DNA of 64,000 bases from Notospermus geniculatus (taxonomy: Eukaryota; Nemertea; Pilidiophora; Heteronemertea; Lineidae). Location: NCBI GenBank assembly GCA_002633025.1, contig NMRB01000210.1, positions 270,233 to 334,232 of the forward strand. The letters are read 5' to 3'. The position numbers and the translations under genes were made by a program. Position 1 is the stretch's first letter; each line of letters begins with the position of its first letter. Below, in pieces: positions 55,430 through 64,000 of this stretch. A model generated the notes under the pieces. That model saw only the letters and a program-made list of their open reading frames with translations, made no database searches and was not told the origin of the DNA.

Positions 55430-55735
55430 GAGCCCTCTTGTAAGGAAGGGTCTCTTGCTTACAAAACACGCCATACAAAGGTTCTTTGGTGGCACACCAG
55501 GAGAACCCTCTGATTTAAGAGCCCTCGGGTTGTTTAAGAACCCCTAGAAGTTCCAGATAGAACCTTCCCCTCAGAAAGAGGGTTCTATCTGGAACCTTTA
55601 TGGGTTCTTTTGGCGCTAGAAGGTTCTATATGGAACCCGCTCGGGATCTTTACAGAAGGTTCTATTTAGAACCTTGGGGTTCCTCTGGTGAGGCACAAAG
55701 AACCCCTGAAGAGCCTTTTGGACTGAGAGTGCAAT
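55430..55735. repeat. Inverted-motif repeat (GGTTCTAT...GGAACC)
   Basis: AGGTTCTATATGGAACCCG, GGGTTCTATCTGGAACC, AGGTTCTATTTAGAACC, GAACCTTCCCC and CCTCTGGTGAGGCACAAAGAACCCC give a mosaic of short palindromes over about 300 bp. The left half (CAAAGGTTCTTTGGTGGCACACCAGGAGAACC) mirrors the right end (GGGGTTCCTCTGGTGAGGCACAAAGAACC), so it is probably a foldback DNA element. Confidence 0.65.
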
Positions 55736-55739
55736 ACCA

Positions 55740-57235
55740 TAATGTACCGACAGAAATTTGCACCGACAGGTTTGTTGGCAACCATTCCCCCATTAATGGC
55801 CATTATCTGTGTTGAAAGCACCTGCCATTTTTTTCAACAGCATCGAATTGACTCTATCATGTCGACATGGCAATGATCAATAGTATTGTACTCTAGCCGT
55901 GATGGCAGTCATTTTTCATAGAAACTATTTAATTTTTGATTTTCCGAGGGTAGTTTCATACTATCGATCTAGGCCCTCCCATGGGAGACCGCTAAGTAAT
56001 TACGCTCGGTTCCCAGCGGTGGGATGTAATCAGAAACTGGCGGCCACGCGAATGGCGGGATGCTCCCAAATGGACCCGTATGACGTGTCGTGAAATTCAT
56101 GGTTGTGAAGCTATTGGCGTCAGTGCATTGTGGAGAAAATCAGTGCATCAATGAGTCTGGGCTGGTATAATGATGCATCAATGCCATTGAGTGGACACGT
56201 TGCCTGGGAATTCACAGAGCCACAATAGACGCTGAATCTTGTATACAGTACCGCAAGCTATGGCAGAACCCATATTTTCCGCGGCAATGGAGAACTTTCT
56301 TTATGACCTAGTGGTTGGCGCGTAGGGCACCAAAGTAGTCGTAAATTTGGGCGCGTGGAACTTCTGTCCACCATGGATTTGCGTCGCTGTGGAGAAACCT
56401 GTTGAAAATCACTCCGGTGAAGGTCCCAGGTAATTTCTCAATGAAAGGCAGAGTACTGTTAAGGACCGCTGGTGCTGCCACCTATTGACAATTAAGGCTG
56501 GAAATCGACATGGTAGTAATATCGACCCTGTGACCTTGCAAGGAGACTGTCCACTATCGACATTAAAATCCCTCTTGGCTGGGGACAGGCGCCTACAATC
56601 CACCCAGTGTGAAAACCACAGAACGGCGTGGACGATGTGTCGAACATTTAACAGATATAGAGACTGAATTCCCGATGATTATTCAATGATGTGCCAGTTA
56701 CCAAGCGCCAATATCGACCAATCAGACTGCTGATTGATCGCCTATCCCGCTCCTTAACGCAGAATCTTTTCATTGGAGCAGTTCAAGATGGACGCCTCAC
56801 TGAATTCATTTGATCAAGATATTCATCGATAAAGACATAGCGGGAGATTTAGCAGAGATTTTATCTCCGAGTGGGCGCTGTGAGCTGGTAGTACCGCGCT
56901 TAGACGACCCTGAAGGCCCCAATCCACACTGTATTGTACATGTACGCGGTCCGGTCACCCACCCACGTACTGATCGTTGCTCAACTTCTAGCTCAGAGGC
57001 CAACGCGCCAACGACTACGCCATAAAGAAAATCCTCCATGGCCGGCTGGTAAAGCCTTGCCATATAGTAGCTGCAAGGGGTTCAATGGACACAATACCCG
57101 GTTTCCACCGGCCTTTTGACGACACAGTCTCGTCTAGTTCTTGATCTGTTGTACTGTAAGTACGGATGAACCCGTGTCCTGTTGGAAAACTGCGTGGCAA
57201 AGCGGTGAACCGATGTCGAGTAATGAACCTTTGGT
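55740..57235. other. No gene; possible tRNA-like remnant near 57030
   Basis: Frames are short. On the minus strand near 57030-56960, GGCGTAGTCGTTGGCGCGTTGG followed by a degraded B-box is suggestive of a tRNA-derived remnant but is too weak to call. Confidence 0.3.
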
Positions 57236-57236
57236 G

Positions 57237-57365
57237 CAAATTCATACTTCCTCGCCGACCAGTATGCAGAACGGAAAATGCTTTGTTTGGAACCAGCGAG
57301 GCATGAATTAACAAACAATTTTCCGTTTTGCATGATTGTTGAACGATGAAGTATGAATTGGACCA
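57237..57365. mobile_element. MITE-1, copy 9
   Basis: AAATTCATACTTCCTCGCCG on the left and GATGAAGTATGAATTGGACC on the right, with AGAACGGAAAATGCTTTG and ACAATTTTCCGTTTTG arms and the GGAACCAGCGAGGCATGAA centre. It lies 240 bases upstream of ratchet site 3. Confidence 0.85.
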
Positions 57366-57607
57366 AATAGATTGTGTAATAACAGGTTAGAAACTTGGCC
57401 AGAAGCTACTTTTTCACCTTTACTTCAAGGGGAGACAAGAGTTGAATCCCTTTACCTCGTACTGGCCAGCCCATTCACAGCTCAATCCAAGTACAAACAG
57501 ATATTGAGGTTACTACAAGTGTCGCTGGTTCGATGTCCAAGACTTGGACTACTTTCTCCCCAGTCACCAGGAAGATTATTGTCTTAGCTATATCTATGAA
57601 TCTTTTG

Positions 57608-57644
57608 TATCAACGCTTTTCATCCTTCTCTTTTTCAGGTACGT
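57608..57644 (+). promoter_or_regulatory. Ratchet-like recursive splice site 3 (acceptor fused to donor)
   Basis: A branch-like TATCAAC has its likely A at 57613. A clean pyrimidine tract follows, then TTTTTCAG ending at 57638, fused to GTACGTAC at 57639. Branch spacing is about 25 bases, matching sites 1 and 2. The donor GTACGT is somewhat weaker than GTAAGT. A possible secondary donor, GTG|GTAAAA, lies about 35 bases downstream. Confidence 0.4.
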
Positions 57645-57840
57645 ACATTCCTGATGAAATATCTGAAAAAGTGGTAAAACTCGTTTGATAGGACGGTAGG
57701 CCAGTTACCCTTCAGTATTTTTCGCTTGATTAGATATTTTTCAATATTGATTCCTGTGCAACTTTTTGACAAGTTTAGGTACTCTTCCAAGCATTTCTGT
57801 TTGGTCAAGTTGTGGTCAATCCAGTATTTATGTTTTCATC

Positions 57841-57874
57841 ATGAGAACTTACAGTATTACTTATATGGTTGGAG
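57841..57874 (+). CDS. Very short exon-like segment ending in a strong donor
   Basis: ATG at 57841 opens a frame reading MRTYSITYMVG before GGAG|GTAAGTTT at 57874/57875. The donor is strong but the coding stretch is too short to judge, and the only upstream acceptor candidate (CAATCCAG, about 30 bases before the ATG) has a poor pyrimidine tract. It may be a decoy donor, or a distal donor for an RS-exon beginning at the fused site at 57639. Confidence 0.12.
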
Positions 57875-58145
57875 GTAAGTTTGAGGGGAAAATGAGAAAA
57901 GATCTTCAACATTCCTTTCTTTATGAATAACTTGGGAAGAGTTCATTCTCGAAATCCCCCAAAGTAGCCACAACCCTTAATGAGCCAATTCTGTTGAAGT
58001 CCTGCCCAATTGACTTCGAAATTGCCACAATTCAATCTTCCTCCCCATTTATGGTGGTCCGTCTCGATCGATCATGTCATTCAATTTGAATAATAATGTT
58101 TGGGACATGTTATCACCGGTCGTTCGAGATGTCTTTTCGTAGATT

Positions 58146-58530
58146 GGATCTGATGGACATAAGGCTGAACGTCTGGTAAAAGAACGTGTCCAGAGCCCAC
58201 GGATCTGATGGACATAAGGTTGAACGTCTGGTAAAAGAACGTGTCCAGAGCCCACGGATCTGATGGACATAAGGCTGAACGTCTGGTAAAAGAACGTGTC
58301 CAGAGCCCACGGATCTGATGGACATAAGGCTGGACGTCTGGTAAAAGAACGTGTCCAGAGCCCACGGATCTGATGGACATAAGGCTGGACGTCTGGTAAA
58401 AGAACGTGTCCAGAGCCCACGGATCTGATGGACATAAGGCTGGACGTCTGGTAAAAGAACGTGTCCAGAGCCCACGGATCTGATGGACATAAGGCTGAAC
58501 GTCTGGTAAAAGAACGTGTCCAGAGCCCAC
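58146..58530. repeat. 55-bp minisatellite, seven near-identical units
   Basis: Units starting GGATCTGATGGACATAAGGC begin at 58146, 58201, 58256, 58311, 58366, 58421 and 58476, exactly 55 bases apart. They differ only at one or two positions (GGTTGAAC / GGCTGAAC / GGCTGGAC). Because 55 leaves remainder 1 on division by 3 and no stop falls in any minus-strand frame, all three minus frames stay open through the array. The resulting 125-181-codon frames translate the same repeat in rotation and are not evidence of a gene. Confidence 0.95.
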
Positions 58531-58660
58531 GGATCTTACTGACAAGAGTAGACCACCCGTGGGAATCCGCAATGTGTCTGGCGGCATCTTCCACCCCTAC
58601 GGCTTAACTGCGGTGATGAAGTTGGGAACCTGAGGATGAACGGATCCGCCGGTCTACAAT

Positions 58661-58779
58661 CAATTCATACTTCCTGGACGCAGAACGGAAAATGCCTTTT
58701 TAGTTCACGCCACGCTGGTTCCAAAAAAGCATTTTCCGTTTTGCATTATCAGACATTCAGTGAGGAAGTGTGAATTGTC
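58661..58779. mobile_element. MITE-1, copy 10
   Basis: CAATTCATACTTCCTGG on the left and AGTGAGGAAGTGTGAATTG on the right; GAACGGAAAATGCC and GCATTTTCCGTTTTGC arms. Confidence 0.85.
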
Positions 58780-58784
58780 CCAAA

Positions 58785-59380
58785 CGAAGTCTGAAATATG
58801 AGTTGAATTACACCTTGACGTGTAGTTCCCATCCAATGAGGTATAGTCACTTGTTGTTCGTCACAAAAAGAATCATCAGGCTGTGGCTAACATCCTCCCA
58901 TTAGCCAATTATTGTGAAATAACTGTCTGATATACTAGTACTATAAACAGTACCACAACAATTTCTGCAAAAAATAGCTATAAAAAAGCTAAAGATCCAA
59001 ATTCGTTTATGCAGACGTCAACATTTGTCACTGACACAATCTCCCAACGATAGCTTGGGGTATTTCCAACTAACAACTGAACAAATTATCCTCTTTGACA
59101 AATGTATCATTACGGATGAGAAACAAAAAGCTAATTCAGCATTTATGGCCAAGTTAGAGCATAACTAACTGCCTATCATCTACAGTTATCTCATTATCAT
59201 CTGCCATCTACAAACCTACAGAAATTCAACTTTTTTATTCTCACTAGTAACTAGTTTATGAGATGATAGTAATCATAATAATGATATTTCCATCCTCACC
59301 CACCGTGGTCTGCCATTCGATGTGCGATGTCAGCTCACACAATGATATTTCCGAGTCAGCTCTGTAAGGGACCTGCCCCA
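58785..59380. other. No recognised feature; AT-rich
   Basis: No long frames or repeats. ATCATCTGCCATCTACA near 59197 partly echoes the preceding ATCATCTACAG. Confidence 0.4.
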
Positions 59381-59384
59381 CTAC

Positions 59385-59503
59385 GGCCAAATTCATACTT
59401 CTCCGTTGAGTATAATCTAGAACGGAAAATGCTTTATTGTTTCACGCCTCGCTGGTTCCAAACAAAGCATTTTCCTTTCCACAAACTCGGGAGGAAGTAT
59501 GAC
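59385..59503. mobile_element. MITE-1, copy 11
   Basis: GGCCAAATTCATACTTCTCC on the left, GGGAGGAAGTATGACC on the right, with CTAGAACGGAAAATGCTTT and CAAAGCATTTTCCTTTCC arms. Confidence 0.85.
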
Positions 59504-59509
59504 CTGTTC

Positions 59510-60055
59510 ACATGGAAAGGTTTGGCAACGAGACAATGAGAGGGATCATGTCCACTGCTAGATTGTAAACTGACGGCGCAGGTTGCCTGGCACCTCATCA
59601 CAGAGACCCTAGTCACAACTCCAGGTCCATCACCGAAGTGAAATGTTTTTCTTAACCATGATACATAAAAATGATGTATTTGTTGTGCAACGTCTACAGA
59701 AAAATTACTTCTGCCGTAAAATGTTTCATAGCTTGATCGAATCGTCAGTGCATGACGAAGTTCTACACAGAATGTTTGTGTTCCTTAGCTCCATTCCTGA
59801 TAGAAACTGCCTATGAATTGATTACCGGTTCAATCGCTTTGCCAACTTGGTATCAGTTCACGCTTGGATGACCAGAGTAGTCTTAAGCAAGTAGAGCCAG
59901 AGGGGGAGCTGTCGTCTGATTATTCGTAATGAGTTACTCGCGTGGAAACTGATGTCAAGCGATGAGACCAGTCATCCATTACCTTAGAATAACAAGGGAC
60001 AGTCATATCGGTATACACTGTACTGCTGGTTGTTACTTAACACTTTCACAGAGAC
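59510..60055. other. No recognised feature
   Basis: No frames, repeats or splice-site pairs of note. Confidence 0.4.
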
Positions 60056-60060
60056 CCACA

Positions 60061-60192
60061 GGGCCGTATGCACCAACGAAGATTATCTTAAACTCAGGTT
60101 GAGCCACAACATCATGCTCTGGCAAACCTGAACAATTGAAAAGCTGTGGCTCAACCTGAGTTCAAGATAATCTTTGTTGGTGCATACGGCCC
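60061..60192. mobile_element. MITE-3 foldback element
   Basis: GGGCCGTATGCACCAACGAA with AGATTATCTTAAACTCAGG is inverted at the right (CCTGAGTTCAAGATAATCTT, TTGGTGCATACGGCCC). It is 132 bp with arms of about 50 bp. The outer GGGCCGTAT is shared with MITE-2 although the rest differs. Confidence 0.9.
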
Positions 60193-60195
60193 TTA

Positions 60196-60347
60196 GCCTT
60201 AGCGCACATGTCCGACAAAACTCGATCCGTTAGGGGTGTTTTTAAAGTCGACTGACCCAACGCTGTCGACTCGTCATTCAGCCAGGACAGTCGATTTTAA
60301 CAGACACCCCTAACGCATTGAGTTTTGTCGGACATGTGCGCTAAGCT
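60196..60347. mobile_element. MITE-5 foldback element
   Basis: CTTAGCGCACATGTCCGACA with AAACTCGATCCGTTAGGGGTG is inverted at the right (CACCCCTAACGCATTGAGTTT, TGTCGGACATGTGCGCTAAG). About 150 bp. Only a few bases separate it from MITE-3. Confidence 0.9.
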
Positions 60348-60349
60348 TA

Positions 60350-60830
60350 AGAGTGCTGTCGCATGCGTAATCATCGGACGTGTATCCTCTGTACACGAAA
60401 TGATATTGGCCCCATACTGGTCATGCTGCAGTGAATCCAGTGTACAGCGCAGTGCACTAAATGTACAGTGTACATTCAGTGCTACACGATGAACTTCTAG
60501 TAATCGTGCAAACGTTTCTATCTCTCTCAGTACTGATAATCAACTCGACCAATGTAACCTTTCAACCGTAACATTCTGCCGTGCTACACCCTTAGATTGT
60601 GTTTTCTAAGCGAATCGATGTGGATTGATAATTAATTAGTGCCAGCCACTGGAGCGATATCTTGGTCTGTGTACCTCATTAGGCGCGAGCATCCTGATTC
60701 TTTGCTACAGAGGCGATGGCAGAAATAAATTCATCTCACCCCAGTATTACACTGGTATCAAATAAGACAAAACCAGACATGCAGTGGAAGAAAATTGATG
60801 CCTTTAGAGGAAAAAAGAAAACAGCAACTG
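60350..60830. other. No gene; AT-rich segment with TAATTAATTAG
   Basis: TTGATAATTAATTAGTGCC near 60627 contains overlapping homeodomain-type cores. Short GTACA-rich repeats (AGTGTACAGCGCAGTG, ATGTACAGTGTACATT) lie at 60438-60480. Confidence 0.35.
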
Positions 60831-60834
60831 ATCC

Positions 60835-61580
60835 TTGGTGAAACCACACCCTGCTAACAGTGAATGCAACTTATACCAAGTTAATGTGGACTAATGATGG
60901 GTTAGGATAACAATGCTTCCAGGATCAAAATCACACTATGTTGTCTTAAGTTGAAAAACACCCCGGGGTTTCAAAGACCTAAGCCACTCCTTGCTTACCC
61001 AGGATAAAAACCACACCGTGCTAACCCAGTAATAAAACCAGGCCGTGCTATTCAAGGATTATTTTCAAATCATGCTAACCCAGGATTAAAACCAGACGGT
61101 GCTAAACCAGGATTGAACTACGCCGTGCTAACACAAGATTAAAACCAAACTGTCCAAACCCAGGATTAAACGACGCCGTGCTAGACCGGATTAAAAGCAC
61201 ATTGTGCGAACCCAGACTTAAAACCACACCGTGCTAATCCAGGAAAACACACCGCACTAACCCAGGAGTGAAACCAGATCATGCTAACCCAAGAGAAAAC
61301 CACACCATGCTAACCCAGATTTAAAACCACACTGTTTTAACCCAGGATTAAAGCCCAAATCAGGATTCAACCAAACCACAGCGTGTGAACTCAAAAGTAA
61401 AACCGCACCCTGCTAACCCAGGATTAAAAACCAAACCAAGTTAACCCAGTATTTAAACCAAATCTTGTTATCCAAGATTATAACCAAACTGTGCTAAACC
61501 AGAATTAAAGCCACTGCTTGCTAAACTAGGTCAAACCAGTACCGATCCCAGTTTAAACGAAACCACACTAAATTGAACCA
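60835..61580. repeat. Degenerate 23-24-bp satellite-like array
   Basis: Units of the type AACCCAGGATTAAAACCACA + CCGTGCT repeat roughly 30 times over about 745 bp with many substitutions and small indels. Stops and frameshifts prevent any long frame. Confidence 0.85.
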
Positions 61581-61589
61581 GAAAAATAA

Positions 61590-63280
61590 AAGTTCTGTCC
61601 TCAGGCATCATTTCATGAATATGACGCGAGTAGTGAAGTAGCAAGCAATCAGCGTGATCAACCACGATGTATATGTATAGAGACTGAGTTAGTACCGTGA
61701 GTGGATTTTGTCGAGTATGTTGTGTCTACCTACCGTCAGAACACGGACTGTCAACGGTAGCGTTGCATTATATGATGCGCCTGTCAATTTCAACCACGGC
61801 AGGTCGCTGGGTGCCTGGTGTTTTGATTAAGTGTGCAGATCTCTGTTTGTTGGCTCGTATAGATGATCTAGGACTAGGTTACAATTGGATTTCATCGATT
61901 TTTCTATTGATTTTAACAGAACTTCACCGTGCTAATGTTTTCATTCAGACTGCTATGATAATGACGCTATACTTTTCGAGATCGGAGCTCAATATATATC
62001 CACGGTTGAACTGGTGCATGGATCGTTTATAACTATTCTAGCACTCGTGTTTATTCAACGGATATTTTTCTTACTAGATGGACTTACCCTTTAAATCATC
62101 GCATATGAAGTAATTTGAAAACAGCTGAAGGAAGTAAGGAAACAGCAAGATTTATTTGACACACTCATATTTATCTAGACACACATACATTTTGTAAAAT
62201 CGACAAAGAATGCTTTGTCCTACGATAAACATTGCATGAATTCCACCGGAGCCATCAGCTACAGTCAATGATAGCATTCGCCAATACACACATTGACAAG
62301 TGTGGTATAATGGTCTCGTGCTGGTGCGGGGAGACAGAGTATATCGTGTCGTTCTGATAGCAGCCCTCGCTACAACAAATCGTTCACCAGAGCCATCTGC
62401 CTTGTAACTTGCTCTGAGTTATTGTCGTTCTTTCGGAGTGAGAGGATCGTTTGTGGTCATTCCCACGATTCGGAGTCGGTAATAGCCGCAGTTTCGATCA
62501 GCATTCATCGGATAACGCTTTCAATTTGTTCGTGTGCCTGGTCTTACATAGACAGGCATGCTCCCTGTTCATTCCAAGGATACTTGCTCCAAGCACCACG
62601 TTTGGCAGTGGCGTTTTTTGAACTGATTCTTGTTGTCACCTGTGATTTTTGAGGCAGATGTCAGGTGACACTCCGATCAGTATTCGTGTGTGCACGTGAT
62701 ACACTACTGAGTGATGCTGTTGTATGGCGGATGTAACAAATGGATGTAATTTGTTAGTGCAATGTGAAGTGGATGTACCGGTTAATTCGAAAGATGTGAA
62801 CGTGTCTTGTTGGAGTTCTTTGTAATCATTGGTCATTCTGCTGGGATTTTAACTAAAAATATCAGGTTTAGAGGCTATGATCTAGAGGCTATCTTAAGCG
62901 AAAACTGAGGCCAGAGGCTGTAATCATACCGGACATGTCTTGTCAGTGTGTGTCGTGTGAATGTGCCACTACTGACTAGTGTGTATTCTGTATACACAGC
63001 TACATGTAAATAGCTGTGTGTTGAGGTTGTGTGTAGTGTGTGCGTTGGTGGTGGTGGTGGTGGATGGGATGTCGGTGTTAGCTAGGTAGTAGTGTGAATG
63101 TTTTGTACTAGGCGTCAATCGTGTGAAAAAAATACCACAGACGTATTACTGTTGACGCACTAAGCAAAGTGTTATGCCACGATTGAAGGTCTTCCAAATG
63201 ACCGGTATATACGTCATGCACAGTCAGATTGCAGCCCGGGATTGCAGATCATGAACATGATCATTTGAATAGGATCAAAT
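61590..63280. other. No recognised gene; TGG microsatellite at 63047-63063
   Basis: A 111-codon + strand frame (61697-62032) has no recognised family, acceptor or donor. GT-rich sequence begins near 62945, with a (TGG)n tract at about 63047. Confidence 0.4.
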
Positions 63281-63284
63281 CTAA

Positions 63285-63350
63285 TGTCCCCAGTTAGTCG
63301 ATTTGTGACGGCCATGTTATTTTTAATTCCTACCAACTGGGTACATACAA
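63285..63350. repeat. Dispersed repeat R2, third copy
   Basis: CCCCAGTTAGTCGATTTGTGACGGCCATGTTA and CCAACTGGGTACATACA match 7638-7700 (CCTCAGTTAGTAGATTTGTGACGGCCATGTCA; CAACTGGGGACATACA). Same orientation, 55 kb away. Confidence 0.7.
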
Positions 63351-63354
63351 AACG

Positions 63355-64000
63355 GGGACTTCAAGCGTGTTCCCATTCGTTTACTAGTAATATTGAATGG
63401 AATGCCCTGCGTGGCACAAGATGCATTTATGTGTGTTCAGGTTGTGTAGAGTGTGGGGATAACTCTGGAGGGGTGGGCGGGGTGTGAGATGCTCAGCTAG
63501 GTAGTTGTGTAAATGCTGAGGCTGTGTAGTGTGCGTGCTCAGATTGTGTGTAATAAGAACCGTGTTTGTCATTGGAGCCGACCGAATTACAAACTGAATA
63601 GCATCTACTGACTGCACCTCGTATCACCTCCTCGTGTAACTCCGACTTGTTCTCCGGTTCTCTGAGTTCACTTCCTGCGTGTTAACTTGTTGTGCCGGAA
63701 GTTCTCCTATCTTCCCTCCGGAAACAGTTTGAACGGCACGTCAGGCGTCTGACAGCACGTATGAGACGAGGTACTGATCAATATACAACCTCGTTCTGAC
63801 GTCACATGACCTGTTGTTCGACCTTCTGTCAGGTGCCCACTCTCCTTCGCAGATCCAATAGAGTGTATCTCTGGCAAAACTGACGTCCATGTTGTTTTGT
63901 TGCTAAGCAGAATAGGCCATGTAGGCCACAGGGACTTGACATAACCACGTCCCTACTAGCCCACGCAAGTAGGAATGCCTATTTAGCTCAGGTAGTAGAA
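63355..64000. other. No recognised feature; GT-rich then mixed sequence
   Basis: GGTTGTGTAGAGTGTGGGG, GGCTGTGTAGTGTGCGTGCTCAG and GATTGTGTGTAATAAG form loose GT-rich repeats at 63430-63560. No frames or elements afterwards. Confidence 0.4.

Noticed and set aside
58049-58594. Three overlapping minus-strand frames of 125-181 codons
   Set aside because: All three translate the same 55-bp tandem unit in rotating frames. The array, not a gene, keeps them open.
63040-63560. GT- and TGG-rich tracts as a regulatory element
   Set aside because: Simple low-complexity sequence; nothing beyond composition supports a function.

Overview
The window reads as non-coding DNA from a large, intron-rich, repeat-rich animal genome, most likely a marine invertebrate. 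This rests on very low coding density (the longest open frames come from tandem repeats), GT-AG splice signals with branch points, many short palindromic DNA elements (MITEs), tRNA-derived SINE-like repeats and numerous minisatellites. There is no operon structure, rRNA, credible tRNA gene, reverse transcriptase or recognisable transposase. No species can be named from sequence alone. Two ambiguous bases (45480 and 53591) mark it as draft assembly.

Gene-related signal. The best coding candidate is one short + strand exon at 36385-36462: an upstream in-frame stop, ATG, Ser/Ala-rich start, ten glycines, DTDKLE, then a strong GTAAGT donor. The most interesting signal is three sites on the same strand (about 11179/11180, 39370/39371 and 57638/57639). 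At each, a good branch point, a pyrimidine tract and an AG acceptor run straight into a GT donor. This is the layout of recursive-splicing (ratchet) sites, and it suggests that much of the window is long intron of a + strand gene.

Layout. 0-9 kb: diverged duplications, a CRE-like site cluster, a 620-bp pogo/Tigger-type element (3691-4310), a 278-bp hAT-like element (7234-7511) and a TIR element at 8504-8862. 9.6-20 kb: MITEs, including one inserted inside another (12775-13006), a 27-bp minisatellite (14745-15335) and perfect palindromes at 16.5 and 16.8 kb. 21-24.3 kb: open-looking but unidentified sequence and a 102/114-bp tandem array. 25.3-26.3 kb: a 1-kb foldback element. 27-34 kb: SINE-like copies and a MITE. 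36-41.6 kb: the candidate exon, the second ratchet-like site and more inverted repeats. 43-48.5 kb: SINEs and MITEs. 48.9-51 kb: two minisatellite families. 51.9 kb: a homeodomain-type site cluster. 52.8-54.8 kb: a dense nest of MITEs and SINEs. 55.4 kb: an inverted-motif repeat. 57.6 kb: the third ratchet-like site. 58.1 kb: a seven-copy 55-bp array. 60-61.6 kb: two adjoining MITEs and a degenerate 23-24-bp satellite. The last 2 kb are mostly featureless and GT-rich.

No genes can be shown working together. The mobile elements look non-autonomous: their termini are visible but they carry no enzyme. The repeat families were recognised by eye from shared sequence inside the window; family names beyond the Tigger-type and hAT-like ends are working labels (MITE-1, SINE-A and so on).
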